From Psychrobacter urativorans (lineage in GTDB: Bacteria; Pseudomonadota; Gammaproteobacteria; Pseudomonadales; Moraxellaceae), in NCBI RefSeq assembly GCF_904846675.1, contig NZ_CAJHBT010000010.1:1-64000 (forward strand): DNA of 64,000 nt, in the 5' to 3' direction. A program made the translations under genes and the position numbers. Under the pieces are notes generated by a model. It was not told where the DNA came from, searched no databases, and saw only the letters and a program-made list of their open reading frames with translations. Of the stretch, positions 54,474 to 63,466 are shown in pieces. The stretch's first letter is position 1. Each line of letters opens with the position of its first letter.

Positions 54474-55376
54474 CTACAATTTGCGCTGATTATAGTCAGA
54501 TAACTGCTGCCATAGTGCTACTGCTTGTTGCATCATCGCCACGTTATGGGTACGAATAATACTCGCCCCTTGTTGTAATGCAAAGAGTCCAGCGGCAGTG
54601 CCCGCAGAGTCTCGCTCCAGTGCTTGAGTCTCCGCCACTGCGGTAACGCTACTATTAGTCAACACTTCTGCTAAAAAACGTTTGCGCGAGATACCGAACA
54701 TCACTGGCAGCCCAAGACCTTGTAATTTATTAAGCTGGGTTAATAATGCGCAGTGATGATCATAATTCTTCGCAAAACCAAAGCCTGGATCAATAATTAT
54801 ATTATCACGCCTGACACCAAGCTGGGTCACCTCACCAATACGAGCCGTTAATTCAGCCCTTACTTCATTAATGACATCTTCATATTGCGCAAGAGTGTTC
54901 ATAGTGGTCGGTTCGCCGCGCATATGCATAAGCATCACAGGTATATCCAGCTGAGCAGCCATTGCTGCGGCGCCTTCACGTTTCAAAGCACGTATATCAT
55001 TCCAAATATCAGCGCCCGCCACAAATGCTGCCTGCATAACCATAGGATTGCTGGTATCGATAGATAACCAAACTGCATCACCACACTGTTGCCTTATCGC
55101 GGCAACTACTGGTACTACGCGCTTTATTTCTTCGCTAGTCGCAACCGCTTCAGCATTTGGACGGGTAGATTCACCACCAATATCTATGATAGTCGCGCCC
55201 GCATCTAGCATTTGCTTGCAGTGCGCAACCGCTTTATCTATCCCATTAAAATGACCGCCATCTGAAAACGAGTCTGGGGTCACATTGAGAATGCCCATAA
55301 TATGCGGCTGCGATAAATCTAGGACTTTACCGCGACTAGACACGGTATAAACAGGTAAAGCCTGGAACAATGACAT
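54474..55376 (-). CDS. folP: Dihydropteroate synthase
   Basis: 300 residues. It joins p-aminobenzoate to the pterin diphosphate in folate synthesis and is the sulfonamide target. TIM-barrel features: IMGILNVTPDSFSDGGHF, AGATIIDIGGESTRPNA, LSIDTSNPMVMQAAFVAGADIWNDI, MLMHMRGEP, IIDPGFGFAKNYDHH, FGISRKRFL and IIRTHNVAMM. No insertion near the sulfa-binding loops is obvious. It lies 185 bases after ftsH on the same strand, separated by a terminator. GATGG precedes the ATG. Confidence 0.97.
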   Translation of the reverse strand: MSLFQALPVYTVSSRGKVLDLSQPHIMGILNVTPDSFSDGGHFNGIDKAVAHCKQMLDAGATIIDIGGESTRPNAEAVATSEEIKRVVPVVAAIRQQCGDAVWLSIDTSNPMVMQAAFVAGADIWNDIRALKREGAAAMAAQLDIPVMLMHMRGEPTTMNTLAQYEDVINEVRAELTARIGEVTQLGVRRDNIIIDPGFGFAKNYDHHCALLTQLNKLQGLGLPVMFGISRKRFLAEVLTNSSVTAVAETQALERDSAGTAAGLFALQQGASIIRTHNVAMMQQAVALWQQLSDYNQRKL

Positions 55377-55502
55377 AAATCATCCATCGTTAGTGAATTT
55401 ATAAAGAGCTGTTATAACTCTCTTAGCTCATCATACCAGTAAATCTTATCTGGTTCTAAATTTATGCTGTCCTAAAACCAAACCATCCCAAAACAGTAGC
55501 CA

Positions 55503-55535
55503 TAAAAAAAGCCCTTTATAAAAAAGGACTCTTTA
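55503..55535 (-). terminator. Terminator of ftsH
   Basis: On the minus strand AGTCCTTT and AAAGGGCT pair (55510-55530), followed by TTTTTTT, about 30 bases after the ftsH stop. folP therefore likely has its own promoter. Confidence 0.85.
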
Positions 55536-55561
55536 TGCTAAATATTCATATTTTAATAAGA

Positions 55562-57454
55562 TTACATTGCTGGTAATGGCGGCGGTGTTGAGCCAGAAGT
55601 CTTATTATCGTCTTTCGATAGGTTTATTTCAGTATGCTGATAAACTCTTGGTGGACGAGGATCTTCACCTGCCAAGATATCCTGCAACTGATCGCGATCA
55701 ATGGTTTCCCATTTCATCAAAGCATCAACCATCGCATGCATTTTATCTTGATTGCCTTCAATCAGCTCACGAGCGATATCATATTGCTCCTCTAACATCC
55801 GGCGTACTTCTTCATCGACTTTTTGCTGCGTCGCTTCTGAAATAGTACGGCTGCCACCAAAATAACCTTGCGAGCTATCGTCATCTTCGTAGACCATGAT
55901 ACCTAGGGCATCAGACATACCGTATTTAGTAACCATAGCGCGTGCCATTTTGGTCGCACGCTCAAAGTCGTTAGAAGCACCGGTTGACTGCTGATGGATA
56001 AAGACTTCTTCTGCAATACGACCACCAAATAGAATAGCGAGATCACTGAGCATTTTTGACTTATAAAGGCTAGTTTGATCATGCTCAGGCAACTGCCACG
56101 TCACCCCAAGGGCAAATCCGCGCGGCATAATAGTCACTTTATGCACCGGATCGGTACCCGGTAGCAGCTCAGCCACTAACGCATGACCAGACTCATGGTA
56201 AGCCGTAGCTCGGCGTTCTTCTTCACGTATCACCATTGATTTACGTTCAGGACCCATGTATAGCTTGTCTTTAGCGTCTTCGAAGTCATTCATATCGACG
56301 CTTCTCTTGTTACGACGGGCTGCAAATAATGCCGCTTCGTTCACAAGGTTGGCCAATTGCGCACCAGTGAACCCAGGCGTACCACGAGCAAGTGAGTTGG
56401 CATCGACACCGGTAGTATTCGGTAATTTCCGCAAATGCACTTTTAGAATCTGCTCACGACCTTTAATATCTGGCAAGCCTACCTGCACCTGACGGTCAAA
56501 ACGACCGGGGCGCAACAGGGCTTTATCCAGAACATCTGCACGGTTAGTTGCAGCAATGACGATGACGCCTTCATTCTCATCAAAGCCATCCATTTCGACC
56601 AGCAACTGGTTAAGCGTTTGTTCACGCTCATCGTTACCGCCACCTGTACCAGAGCCACGATGGCGACCGACCGCATCAATCTCATCAATGAAGATGATAC
56701 AAGGCGCACTTTTCTTTGCTTGCTCGAACATATCGCGTACTCGTGAGGCACCGACACCGACAAACATCTCAACAAAGTCAGAACCTGAGATTGAGAAGAA
56801 CGGTACTTTAGCCTCACCAGCAATGGCTCTTGCTAACAGAGTTTTACCAGTACCGGGTGGACCAACCATCAAAATACCGCGTGGGATAGTCGCACCAAGC
56901 TTAGTAAATCTGTCCGGATCACGTAAGAACTCGACCACTTCCACAACTTCTTCTTTGGCCTCTTCACAGCCCGCCACATCTCCAAAGTTCACGTTGATTT
57001 GATCTTCAGTGAGCATTTTGGCTTTTGATTTACCAAAGCTCATCGGACTGCCGCCTTTACCACCAGCGCCGCCTTGCATCTTGCGCATAAAGAACAAGAA
57101 CAGACCAATGATCAGTAAGATTGGGAAGCTGGCAATTAAAAGCTGCATCAAGACGCTCTGACGTTTTGGCGCAGTCCCTTGGATATCGACTTGATTCTCA
57201 CGCAGTAACGGCATCAGCTGTTCATCGGCCACAGCTGGACGAATGGTCTCAAATTCTGAACCATTTTTCTTCTCGCCGGTGATCTGCTCGCCGTCAATTT
57301 CAACACTGGCTACTTGATTTTCAGACACTGCGGTCACAAATTCAGAGTAGTTAAGGTTATCGGGCTCAGACGATTGGTCAAAGCCGCTAAACACCAGCAC
57401 TAAAACGCCGATTACCACCAGCCACAATAAGGTATTTTTTACCATGTCGCTCAC
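55562..57454 (-). CDS. ftsH: ATP-dependent zinc metalloprotease FtsH
   Basis: 630 residues. Membrane-bound AAA+ protease that degrades misfolded membrane proteins and regulators. Two membrane segments (about 7-24 and 107-127) flank a periplasmic domain. AAA motifs: [15 protein letters not shown] (198-205) and [15 protein letters not shown]; the SRH region reads [20 protein letters not shown]. The zinc site is [16 protein letters not shown] Pro-rich tail ends the protein. The start is GTG at 57454, or ATG at 57445 (MVKN). It lies 415 bases after rlmE. Confidence 0.98.
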   Translation of the reverse strand: MSDMVKNTLLWLVVIGVLVLVFSGFDQSSEPDNLNYSEFVTAVSENQVASVEIDGEQITGEKKNGSEFETIRPAVADEQLMPLLRENQVDIQGTAPKRQSVLMQLLIASFPILLIIGLFLFFMRKMQGGAGGKGGSPMSFGKSKAKMLTEDQINVNFGDVAGCEEAKEEVVEVVEFLRDPDRFTKLGATIPRGILMVGPPGTGKTLLARAIAGEAKVPFFSISGSDFVEMFVGVGASRVRDMFEQAKKSAPCIIFIDEIDAVGRHRGSGTGGGNDEREQTLNQLLVEMDGFDENEGVIVIAATNRADVLDKALLRPGRFDRQVQVGLPDIKGREQILKVHLRKLPNTTGVDANSLARGTPGFTGAQLANLVNEAALFAARRNKRSVDMNDFEDAKDKLYMGPERKSMVIREEERRATAYHESGHALVAELLPGTDPVHKVTIMPRGFALGVTWQLPEHDQTSLYKSKMLSDLAILFGGRIAEEVFIHQQSTGASNDFERATKMARAMVTKYGMSDALGIMVYEDDDSSQGYFGGSRTISEATQQKVDEEVRRMLEEQYDIARELIEGNQDKMHAMVDALMKWETIDRDQLQDILAGEDPRPPRVYQHTEINLSKDDNKTSGSTPPPLPAM

Positions 57455-57869
57455 TAGTTATTCCCATCCCTTACTTATTGGTGTGTTTACTAAACACGTG
57501 ACGTCCCCACCGTTATTACTCACTATCTACTGAACCTTTCTTTCTATTACTGGCCATGATTATCAACCTGCTGACTTGAACTTATAATATTAGCAATGAT
57601 GCTCTATCAGCGTGTCGTAGCCGTTAATAACCATACGACTTAAAGGTAAATGATGAAGATTATGAGTTAATCGTTGTCAGACGACTTTGTTTGAAACAAT
57701 TGCTTAAAACAAAGTTAATATACCCTGATATGTGGTATTAACTTGAATAATTCAACCTGAATAGTCGTTTATTCAGTTAACAAATGTAGCGATTTTCGAG
57801 CGGCTCTAAGTCCGTTGTATACCATATATTATATAGAATACTATTGATACATCCTATTGAAACTATAGC
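57455..57869. other. 415-base gap between rlmE and ftsH
   Basis: No gene seen. In many gammaproteobacteria rlmE and ftsH are close, so this spacing suggests separate control. A perfect palindrome GTGTTTA-C-TAAACAC (57483-57497) lies 29 bases upstream of the ftsH start, in the leader or promoter. Confidence 0.45.
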
Positions 57870-58502
57870 CTATTTAATCGCAATCCAAAACATCTCTTTT
57901 GAGCGTGGACGCGATGCATTCGGCTTAATACTACGAATTTTACTAAATTTCGGTTGCATCTGCTTGCGCAATTCTTGCGAGCCTTCGCCCTGAAACACTT
58001 TCATAATCAACGCGCCACCTTCTGGTAATGTCGCCAAGGCAAAGTCCACAGCCAGCTCGCACAAATCCATCATACGTGGTTGATCTACCGCACTATTACC
58101 TGAAGTATTGGGCGCCATATCAGACAACACCACATCCACTTGCCGATCGCCAACCTTAGCCATAATACTATCAAAGACGTCTGCTTCACGAAAATCGCCT
58201 TGTATAAAGGTCACATTCTCCAATTTATCCATCGGCAAAATATCGGAAGCGACTAAGGTACCCTTGTCACCCACTAATCTACCCGCCACCTGTGACCAGC
58301 TGCCTGGGGCACTGCCCAAATCAACAACGGTCATGCCACTACATATTAATTTGGATTTTTCGTTAATTTCAAGTAATTTAAAGGCGGCGCGCGCACGATA
58401 GCCCTCTTTTTGAGCTCTTTTTACATAATGATCGTCAATATGTTCTTTCATCCAAACACGGCTGCTTTTTGACAACTTTTTATTTTCAATGCGCGTGGCC
58501 AA
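57870..58502 (-). CDS. rlmE: 23S rRNA (uridine-2552-2'-O)-methyltransferase
   Basis: 210 residues. It methylates U2552 in 23S rRNA during late 50S assembly (FtsJ/RrmJ). Seen: SSRVWMKEHIDDHYVKRAQKEGYRARAAFKLLEI, the SAM loop VVDLGSAPGSWSQVAG, VVLSDMAPNTSGN and ALIMKVFQGEGSQE, giving the K-D-K-E tetrad region, then KPNASRPRSKEMFWIA. It is divergent from yhbY, as in E. coli. Confidence 0.97.
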   Translation of the reverse strand: MATRIENKKLSKSSRVWMKEHIDDHYVKRAQKEGYRARAAFKLLEINEKSKLICSGMTVVDLGSAPGSWSQVAGRLVGDKGTLVASDILPMDKLENVTFIQGDFREADVFDSIMAKVGDRQVDVVLSDMAPNTSGNSAVDQPRMMDLCELAVDFALATLPEGGALIMKVFQGEGSQELRKQMQPKFSKIRSIKPNASRPRSKEMFWIAIK

Positions 58503-58894
58503 AATACCTGCTCCTATTGCTTTACAACGCGTTAATACGCGACTACCTGCTTTTTATGTCATCAATTTATATGTTCAATCAATCGCACTGCCTAATAATG
58601 GCTATTTATTAATTTCTGAAATTGACGGTACGGTTAATGATTTAGCAGCTTTATAGGTCAGTAGCGTCTATAATGCGGCAAGACAGTCAGTTTAACATTT
58701 CCATCACGTAAAATCGTGCTGATTTCATGCAAGATGGACACAGATTATTTATTATGCTCATTAATATTTTTGATAACATCGTCTTTTATTTTTAAATAGA
58801 GTCATTTTAATCACCACTATCATGATGATACAATTATTCATGAGGATACGATTATTCACCCTGACTTTTATATTTACCCACGCTTAGGAATTTT
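58503..58894. other. Divergent promoter region between rlmE and yhbY
   Basis: No gene seen. It holds a two-copy tandem repeat (58821-58856) close to the yhbY start; other promoter elements are not clear. Confidence 0.5.
58821..58856. repeat. Two 18-base tandem repeats upstream of yhbY
   Basis: CATGATGATACAATTATT (58821-58838) and CATGAGGATACGATTATT (58839-58856) match at 16 of 18 positions and are followed by CA. They end 38 bases before the yhbY ATG, in the likely promoter or leader. Confidence 0.5.
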
Positions 58895-59203
58895 ATGGAA
58901 CTTGATAACGCTACGATTAAACGTCTAAAAGGCATTGGTCATGAGCTTAAACCTGTCGTTATGATTGGCAATAATGGCATTACTCCTGCCATTACTGAAG
59001 AGATTGACCGTGCTCTATCAGATCACGAATTAATCAAGGTAAAACTACCAGCCGGTAGCAAGCATGATCGTGATGTGGTCAGCACCGAGCTTGCCACTAC
59101 TGCAAATGCTAATGTGATTCATACCATTGGACGTATGGCTTTATTACTGCGTCAAAACCCCAATGCCAATCCAAAACTGTCAAATCTAGTTCGTCACGCT
59201 TAA
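58895..59203 (+). CDS. yhbY: YhbY-type ribosome-associated RNA-binding protein
   Basis: 102 residues with a CRM (CRS1-YhbY) domain: LKGIGHELKPVVMIGNNGITPAITEEIDRALSDHELIKVKLPAG, with GNNG loop intact, then NANVIHTIGRMALLLRQNP. YhbY associates with pre-50S ribosomal particles and acts in 50S maturation. AGGA precedes the ATG. It is divergent from rlmE, another 50S assembly gene, as in E. coli. Confidence 0.95.
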   Translation: MELDNATIKRLKGIGHELKPVVMIGNNGITPAITEEIDRALSDHELIKVKLPAGSKHDRDVVSTELATTANANVIHTIGRMALLLRQNPNANPKLSNLVRHA

Positions 59204-59306
59204 TTCTCTACATATAAAAGGCAATGCAAACGACACAATGCCTAACGTTGTCAGCACCATCAGCATTGAGACTCACATGTATTAAAGCTTATCTGTATTA
59301 GAACTT

Positions 59307-59343
59307 ATAAAAGCCGCGACCTATAATTGTTCGCGGCTTTTAT
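59307..59343 (+). terminator. Terminator after yhbY
   Basis: ATAAAAGCCGCGA and TCGCGGCTTTTAT form a 13-bp stem around an 11-base loop, about 100 bases after yhbY. Confidence 0.85.
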
Positions 59344-59446
59344 ATTGCCCATATATTATTGAAGTATTAAATCAAATCTCGGATATTAAGCCAGAACTAA
59401 TGATTTTAACCACCTTCTTAACCACTATTCACGTTGAACGAGAACT

Positions 59447-60235
59447 ATGAGTCAAATTTTTAATTTACGCTTAGCCACCGAGACTTTATTGCTAGATGCG
59501 CAACAACTGGGCGTGACTCCCCTGCAACTACAGAATATCAACGTTTCGGTTAGCGCCTCAATTGTACCGCAGCCAATACCGCAACTGTGGCTTACCTATC
59601 ACGTCCAATTGTCCAGCACTCATTTAGCCACCCAATTAAGCTGGCCAGCTTGGGAACCAGCACAGGTCAAATTTACCGATTATCTTTGGGAGCAGACCTG
59701 CCTTGAGTGTTTTATAGCAAGCAGCTCTACGGATTCTAATGCAGCACAGAGTCTTTATAAAAAACAGAACCCCGATATAGCAACAGACTATATCGAGATT
59801 AATGCCAGCCCTAATGGAAATTATGCCCTTTATCAGTTTGAGAGTTACCGCAGCCCGTCGACGTTACCACCAACACCATTGCGACAAACAGATGAACAAA
59901 CACTAGCCCATATCAATTGGCCTGAATTCTCACCTATGGACAAAAACCGATTGGAATCAACTTTACATTCAATAGCTTCTAGTATCAACGCTCCAAACTA
60001 TCACTATGAACGCAGCTTTGGTATACCTTTAGATCAATTACCATTGTGCTTATTAAATAATAGCGATAGCAAAGATAAATTTTCTAGTATCGATTATATT
60101 AAACGGCTCCATCCTTGCGTAATTTTAAAACTAAATGATGTTTCTTTATACTTTGCCCCTGCCCATGCTTCCCCACCCGACTTTCATCAGCGTCGCTATT
60201 GGTCAAGGTTCGATCATCAAAGAGCACTAAATTAA
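59447..60235 (+). CDS. DOMON-like domain protein
   Basis: 262 residues. It has the WPAWEPAQVKFTDYLWEQTCLECFIASS and YIEINASPNGNYALYQFESYRSP segments typical of the bacterial DOMON-like family (beta sandwich, related to sugar- or heme-binding folds), and ends HPCVILKLNDVSLYFAPAHASPPDFHQRRYWSRFDH. No signal peptide is visible, so it is likely cytosolic. The function is not known. The ATG follows GAACGAGAAC, a fair SD. Confidence 0.8.
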   Translation: MSQIFNLRLATETLLLDAQQLGVTPLQLQNINVSVSASIVPQPIPQLWLTYHVQLSSTHLATQLSWPAWEPAQVKFTDYLWEQTCLECFIASSSTDSNAAQSLYKKQNPDIATDYIEINASPNGNYALYQFESYRSPSTLPPTPLRQTDEQTLAHINWPEFSPMDKNRLESTLHSIASSINAPNYHYERSFGIPLDQLPLCLLNNSDSKDKFSSIDYIKRLHPCVILKLNDVSLYFAPAHASPPDFHQRRYWSRFDHQRALN

Positions 60236-60319
60236 GCGAGACTAGTTAAAGTGTATGAGCTGAATAAATTTTATTACGCTAAGCTCGGCCACAAATAATT
60301 ATGATAAACCATGAAATGA

Positions 60320-60357
60320 AAAAACTCAGTAATGACATTGAGGTCACTACTGAGTTA
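60320..60357 (-). terminator. Terminator of the CHAP gene
   Basis: AACTCAGTA..TGAC and GTCA..TACTGAGTT (60323-60356) form a long stem with one mismatch, followed on the minus strand by TTTTTT. Confidence 0.85.
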
Positions 60358-60401
60358 GGAAAAACAGTAAATGCATTATAAAGGCATTGGTCTATTAGAC
60401 C

Positions 60402-61121
60402 TTATTTATCAGCCATAGCAAGGTAGATACCACGGTTTGATGCATCGTCAACATATTGCGAATCGCGCCATGTGGTATAACTATAAGCACCACTGTATGG
60501 GCTAATACTATTTTGACGGAAATCAGATACCCAGTCACCACCATCAAAAATCTGGATGTGCCCGTGTGGATGTCTTGAGCTGCGATCATAAACGACAACA
60601 TCGCCCACTTGTGGCTGCATGTCATTACTAATTTTGCTGAAGCCTGCACTGCTAAGGGTGCCACGACTGGCATACTGATAGGCTGAAGGATTAGGTCTGA
60701 ATTCATAACCAGCGGATTGTAGCGCTTTACGTACGTAACGGGCGCAATATCCAGAGCTTCTAGACCGTGCCACGCTTGAAGCGCGTGCAGCTGCTATAGC
60801 AGGGGCTGAATTGCGGTCTGGAACTGAGCCATACTGCTGTTGTTGTTTTTTAGTATATAAGCGGTTAGTTAGTGTCGCTAACTGGTATTCTTTTTGCTTA
60901 GCATGAGCGCTAAGGTTATTGATAGCTCGACTGATTTCGTCATTACTAGAGACATGAGCACCACTATTGGTACTATAAATATTTTGCGAAGAACCGTAGG
61001 AATTAGAGATATTTGCTCTGCTATAAGTCAGTGTACTATTTGAGATGGTATTTACAGCGGCACCACTCGTTTGTACCACGCCCATTCCCAATACTGACAA
61101 AATTAATAAAGCCTTTTTCAT
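60402..61121 (-). CDS. Secreted CHAP domain (amidase/peptidase-like) protein
   Basis: 239 residues from the start at 61121. A signal peptide (MKKALLILSVLGMGVVQTSGA) is followed by a Ser/Asn-rich helical region and a C-terminal CHAP domain: SSGYCARYVRKALQSAGYEF (catalytic Cys), GDVVVYDRSSRHPHGHIQIFDGGDWVSDF (catalytic His). CHAP domains often cut peptidoglycan amide bonds. No other cell-wall binding domain is present. AGGTAG precedes this ATG; the longer frame up to 61229 starts without an SD. Confidence 0.88.
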   Translation of the reverse strand: MKKALLILSVLGMGVVQTSGAAVNTISNSTLTYSRANISNSYGSSQNIYSTNSGAHVSSNDEISRAINNLSAHAKQKEYQLATLTNRLYTKKQQQQYGSVPDRNSAPAIAAARASSVARSRSSGYCARYVRKALQSAGYEFRPNPSAYQYASRGTLSSAGFSKISNDMQPQVGDVVVYDRSSRHPHGHIQIFDGGDWVSDFRQNSISPYSGAYSYTTWRDSQYVDDASNRGIYLAMADK

Positions 61122-61372
61122 AAATTTACTACCTATTGTTAATGCAAGATTGCTCGTCATCCATGACAAAGCAGCAATTAATTTAGAAGATATAATCGTC
61201 AAACAAACATGATAAAATCTTAAGTTCAACAGCGTGCCCTTTTGTCTGCAGTGGTTAACTGGGCATCATTACCAATCTAGTTATCCGCTTTATAAAAGGC
61301 TTGCTATCTATTCTGTGTAAAGCAGCTTTAAATCTATTCGCTGCAACATCACCTATTAGATGAGTATCTACG

Positions 61373-61888
61373 ATGTCAAAAAAACAGCCTAATCGCCTCG
61401 CTCAGCTTATTGATCATCAGGCATTTGCTGGTAGCGCACTACCACGAAGCCTTGCTGATAATATGCGTCTTTATACACAGGCGACCAATGAGGTAAAAAC
61501 GCTTCTGGTAGAGTGTCTACCGGATGAAATACTTGATACCTGTTGGGTCGTGGGACTAACTACTGAGCAATTAACGCTCAGTGTAAGCTCAATGACGGCG
61601 GCAAATCATATTCGTTACTTACAAAACGCTTATCTGCGGATCTTAACGGAGCAGTCAATTACATTTCAACAACTCAAGCAGATACGTGTCGTGGTAACCA
61701 AAACTCCTGCTGCTAACGCCTCATTTAAGGAGCAATCAGCACCGCTAACAACCTCATTAAAGTCTTACGAAGCTAATGATAATCAGGCCCTTAGCCAAAG
61801 AACAAAACGGACTATATCACAGGCTGCAAAGCATGTCACCACTGATAAAAATCTCAAAAATGCCCTTCTGCGCCTACTAAATGACTAA
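61373..61888 (+). CDS. DciA/DUF721-like protein
   Basis: 171 residues. The first 110 match the DUF721 layout: VKTLLVECLPDEILDTCWVVGLTTEQLTLSVSSMTAANHIRYLQNAYLRILTEQ. In gammaproteobacteria such genes sit near lpxC/secA and include DciA, which loads the replicative helicase DnaB in species lacking DnaC. A helical, Lys/Thr-rich C-terminus follows. Calling it the loader is inference. It is convergent with lpxC. Confidence 0.82.
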   Translation: MSKKQPNRLAQLIDHQAFAGSALPRSLADNMRLYTQATNEVKTLLVECLPDEILDTCWVVGLTTEQLTLSVSSMTAANHIRYLQNAYLRILTEQSITFQQLKQIRVVVTKTPAANASFKEQSAPLTTSLKSYEANDNQALSQRTKRTISQAAKHVTTDKNLKNALLRLLND

Positions 61889-61978
61889 AAACATCTACCT
61901 TACAATGTAAACTTGTGTAAATAAAATCGTTAAAAGCTGACCAACTTGCCATGTTTTCCTAATTCTATAAATAATAAA

Positions 61979-62027
61979 AAACGTCTGATTGTTAGATCCA
62001 TAATGTGGATTTAACAATCAGGCGTTT
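61979..62027. terminator. Bidirectional terminator between dciA-like gene and lpxC
   Basis: A stem of about 20 bp with a few mismatches: AAACG.CTGATTGTTA.ATCC pairs with GGAT.TAACAATCAG.CGTTT around a short loop. AT-rich flanks. It lies between the two convergent genes. Confidence 0.75.
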
Positions 62028-62175
62028 CTTATTGCGGTGAAGCGTTGGTGGTGACTAGGTTTTAGCAATTAACTATAATTATACTCATATTGATAATATG
62101 AGTATAGCTTCTAACTGAGCTCAAGCCTATGTAATCTTACGTAAATGTTGCGATACATCGTGTATATTCGTGTAT

Positions 62176-63093
62176 TCATCCCTCGACAGTTAACCCGGTT
62201 AAAGGTAAATACTGGATGGGGCAAGTTACATTGTCATCAAAAGTTACAACTTCATAGTTATTTTTATCTGACAATATCTCACGTACTAATAAGTTATTTA
62301 GGGCATGGCCAGATTTATAGGCATTAAAACGACCTAATAGCGGATAACCAATTAAATATAAATCACCTAACGCATCTAAAATCTTATGACGGACAAATTC
62401 GTCAGCAAAGCGCAAACCTTCGGCATTCAAAATTTTTGCTTCATCAATAACAATAGCATTGTCCATACTGCCGCCTAACGCTAGGTTATTCTTACGTAAA
62501 GCTTCAATATCATTTAGAAAGCCAAAAGTACGGGCAGCACTCAGCTCTTCAATAAAGTTCTGAGTAGAAAATTGCAGCTGGGCATGCTGAAAGTCTTTAT
62601 TAAAGGCTGGATGATCAAAATCAATCTCAAAATTTAGCTCAAAACCATCATACGGACGTAATTCTGCCCATTTATCATCGACCTTGACCCGTACCGGACG
62701 TATAATTTTTAAAAATTTCTTCGGACTGTCTTGTTCACGAAGTCCCGCTTGTAGTAACAAGCCTACAAATGGGGCAGCGCTACCATCCATAATCGGAATC
62801 TCACTTGCAGACACGCGAATCAGTAGATTATCCACCCCCAGTCCGGCAATTGCACTTAATAGATGCTCAACTGTACCCACGCGGGTACCCCCAAAGACTA
62901 AATTGGATGACATCATGGTGTCTTGTACCAAAAAGGCACTAGCAGGAATCGGCTCACAACCAGCAATATCCGAGCGCTCGAAGACGACTCCGGTATTGAT
63001 AGATTGCGGATGAAACTCCAAGTCAACAGGCTGGCCACTATGCAAACCAATACCTGTAATAGCTATTGCGGTGTTTATAGTTCGTTGATTCAT
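62176..63093 (-). CDS. lpxC: UDP-3-O-acyl-N-acetylglucosamine deacetylase
   Basis: 305 residues, the normal length. Zinc amidase for the committed step of lipid A synthesis. The zinc ligands lie in VGTVEHLLSAIAGLGVDN (His) and FVRHKILDALGDLYLIG (His, Asp); other motifs are IGLHSGQPVDLEF and SEIPIMDGSAAPFV. SARTFGFLNDIEALRKNNLALGGSMDNAIV also fits. I start at MNQRTIN (63093), with GAGAAAG upstream; the longer frame to 63165 lacks an SD. It follows ftsZ but a terminator separates them. Confidence 0.98.
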   Translation of the reverse strand: MNQRTINTAIAITGIGLHSGQPVDLEFHPQSINTGVVFERSDIAGCEPIPASAFLVQDTMMSSNLVFGGTRVGTVEHLLSAIAGLGVDNLLIRVSASEIPIMDGSAAPFVGLLLQAGLREQDSPKKFLKIIRPVRVKVDDKWAELRPYDGFELNFEIDFDHPAFNKDFQHAQLQFSTQNFIEELSAARTFGFLNDIEALRKNNLALGGSMDNAIVIDEAKILNAEGLRFADEFVRHKILDALGDLYLIGYPLLGRFNAYKSGHALNNLLVREILSDKNNYEVVTFDDNVTCPIQYLPLTGLTVEG

Positions 63094-63466
63094 GGCTGCT
63101 TTCTCACATATTTTGTTACAATTGCCATAGTGTACCATTAGCTGACCCTTATTCGCTATAGTCAAAAAACGCTAAATTCCTCATTTCTTTGATTAATTAT
63201 GCTCATCCAAGGTAATCCTTAGATGCTATTTACGGATAGTAATGGTAAAAAGACAAGCCTATAGGTAGTAAAAGTATGACTTTTGCACTTAATTGCAATC
63301 GATGAACACAAAAAAGCCAGCGTCTCAGCACTGGCTTTTTTAATTGTTGATGTCATCAATTAGGATAGCTATTTAAGACAGTTGTTTAATACAACCATAC
63401 ATTAAGTCAATTCCGAACTATTTAATCAGACCGTTTCATCAAAGTATAGCAAAAACACTATCTCAG
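63094..63466. other. Gap between ftsZ and lpxC
   Basis: No gene seen beyond the lpxC leader and the ftsZ terminator (63310-63341). Confidence 0.6.
63310..63341 (-). terminator. Terminator of ftsZ
   Basis: AAAAAAGCCAG and CTGGCTTTTTT form an 11-bp stem with a 10-base loop. On the minus strand T6 follows, about 125 bases beyond the ftsZ stop, so lpxC needs its own promoter. Confidence 0.88.
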
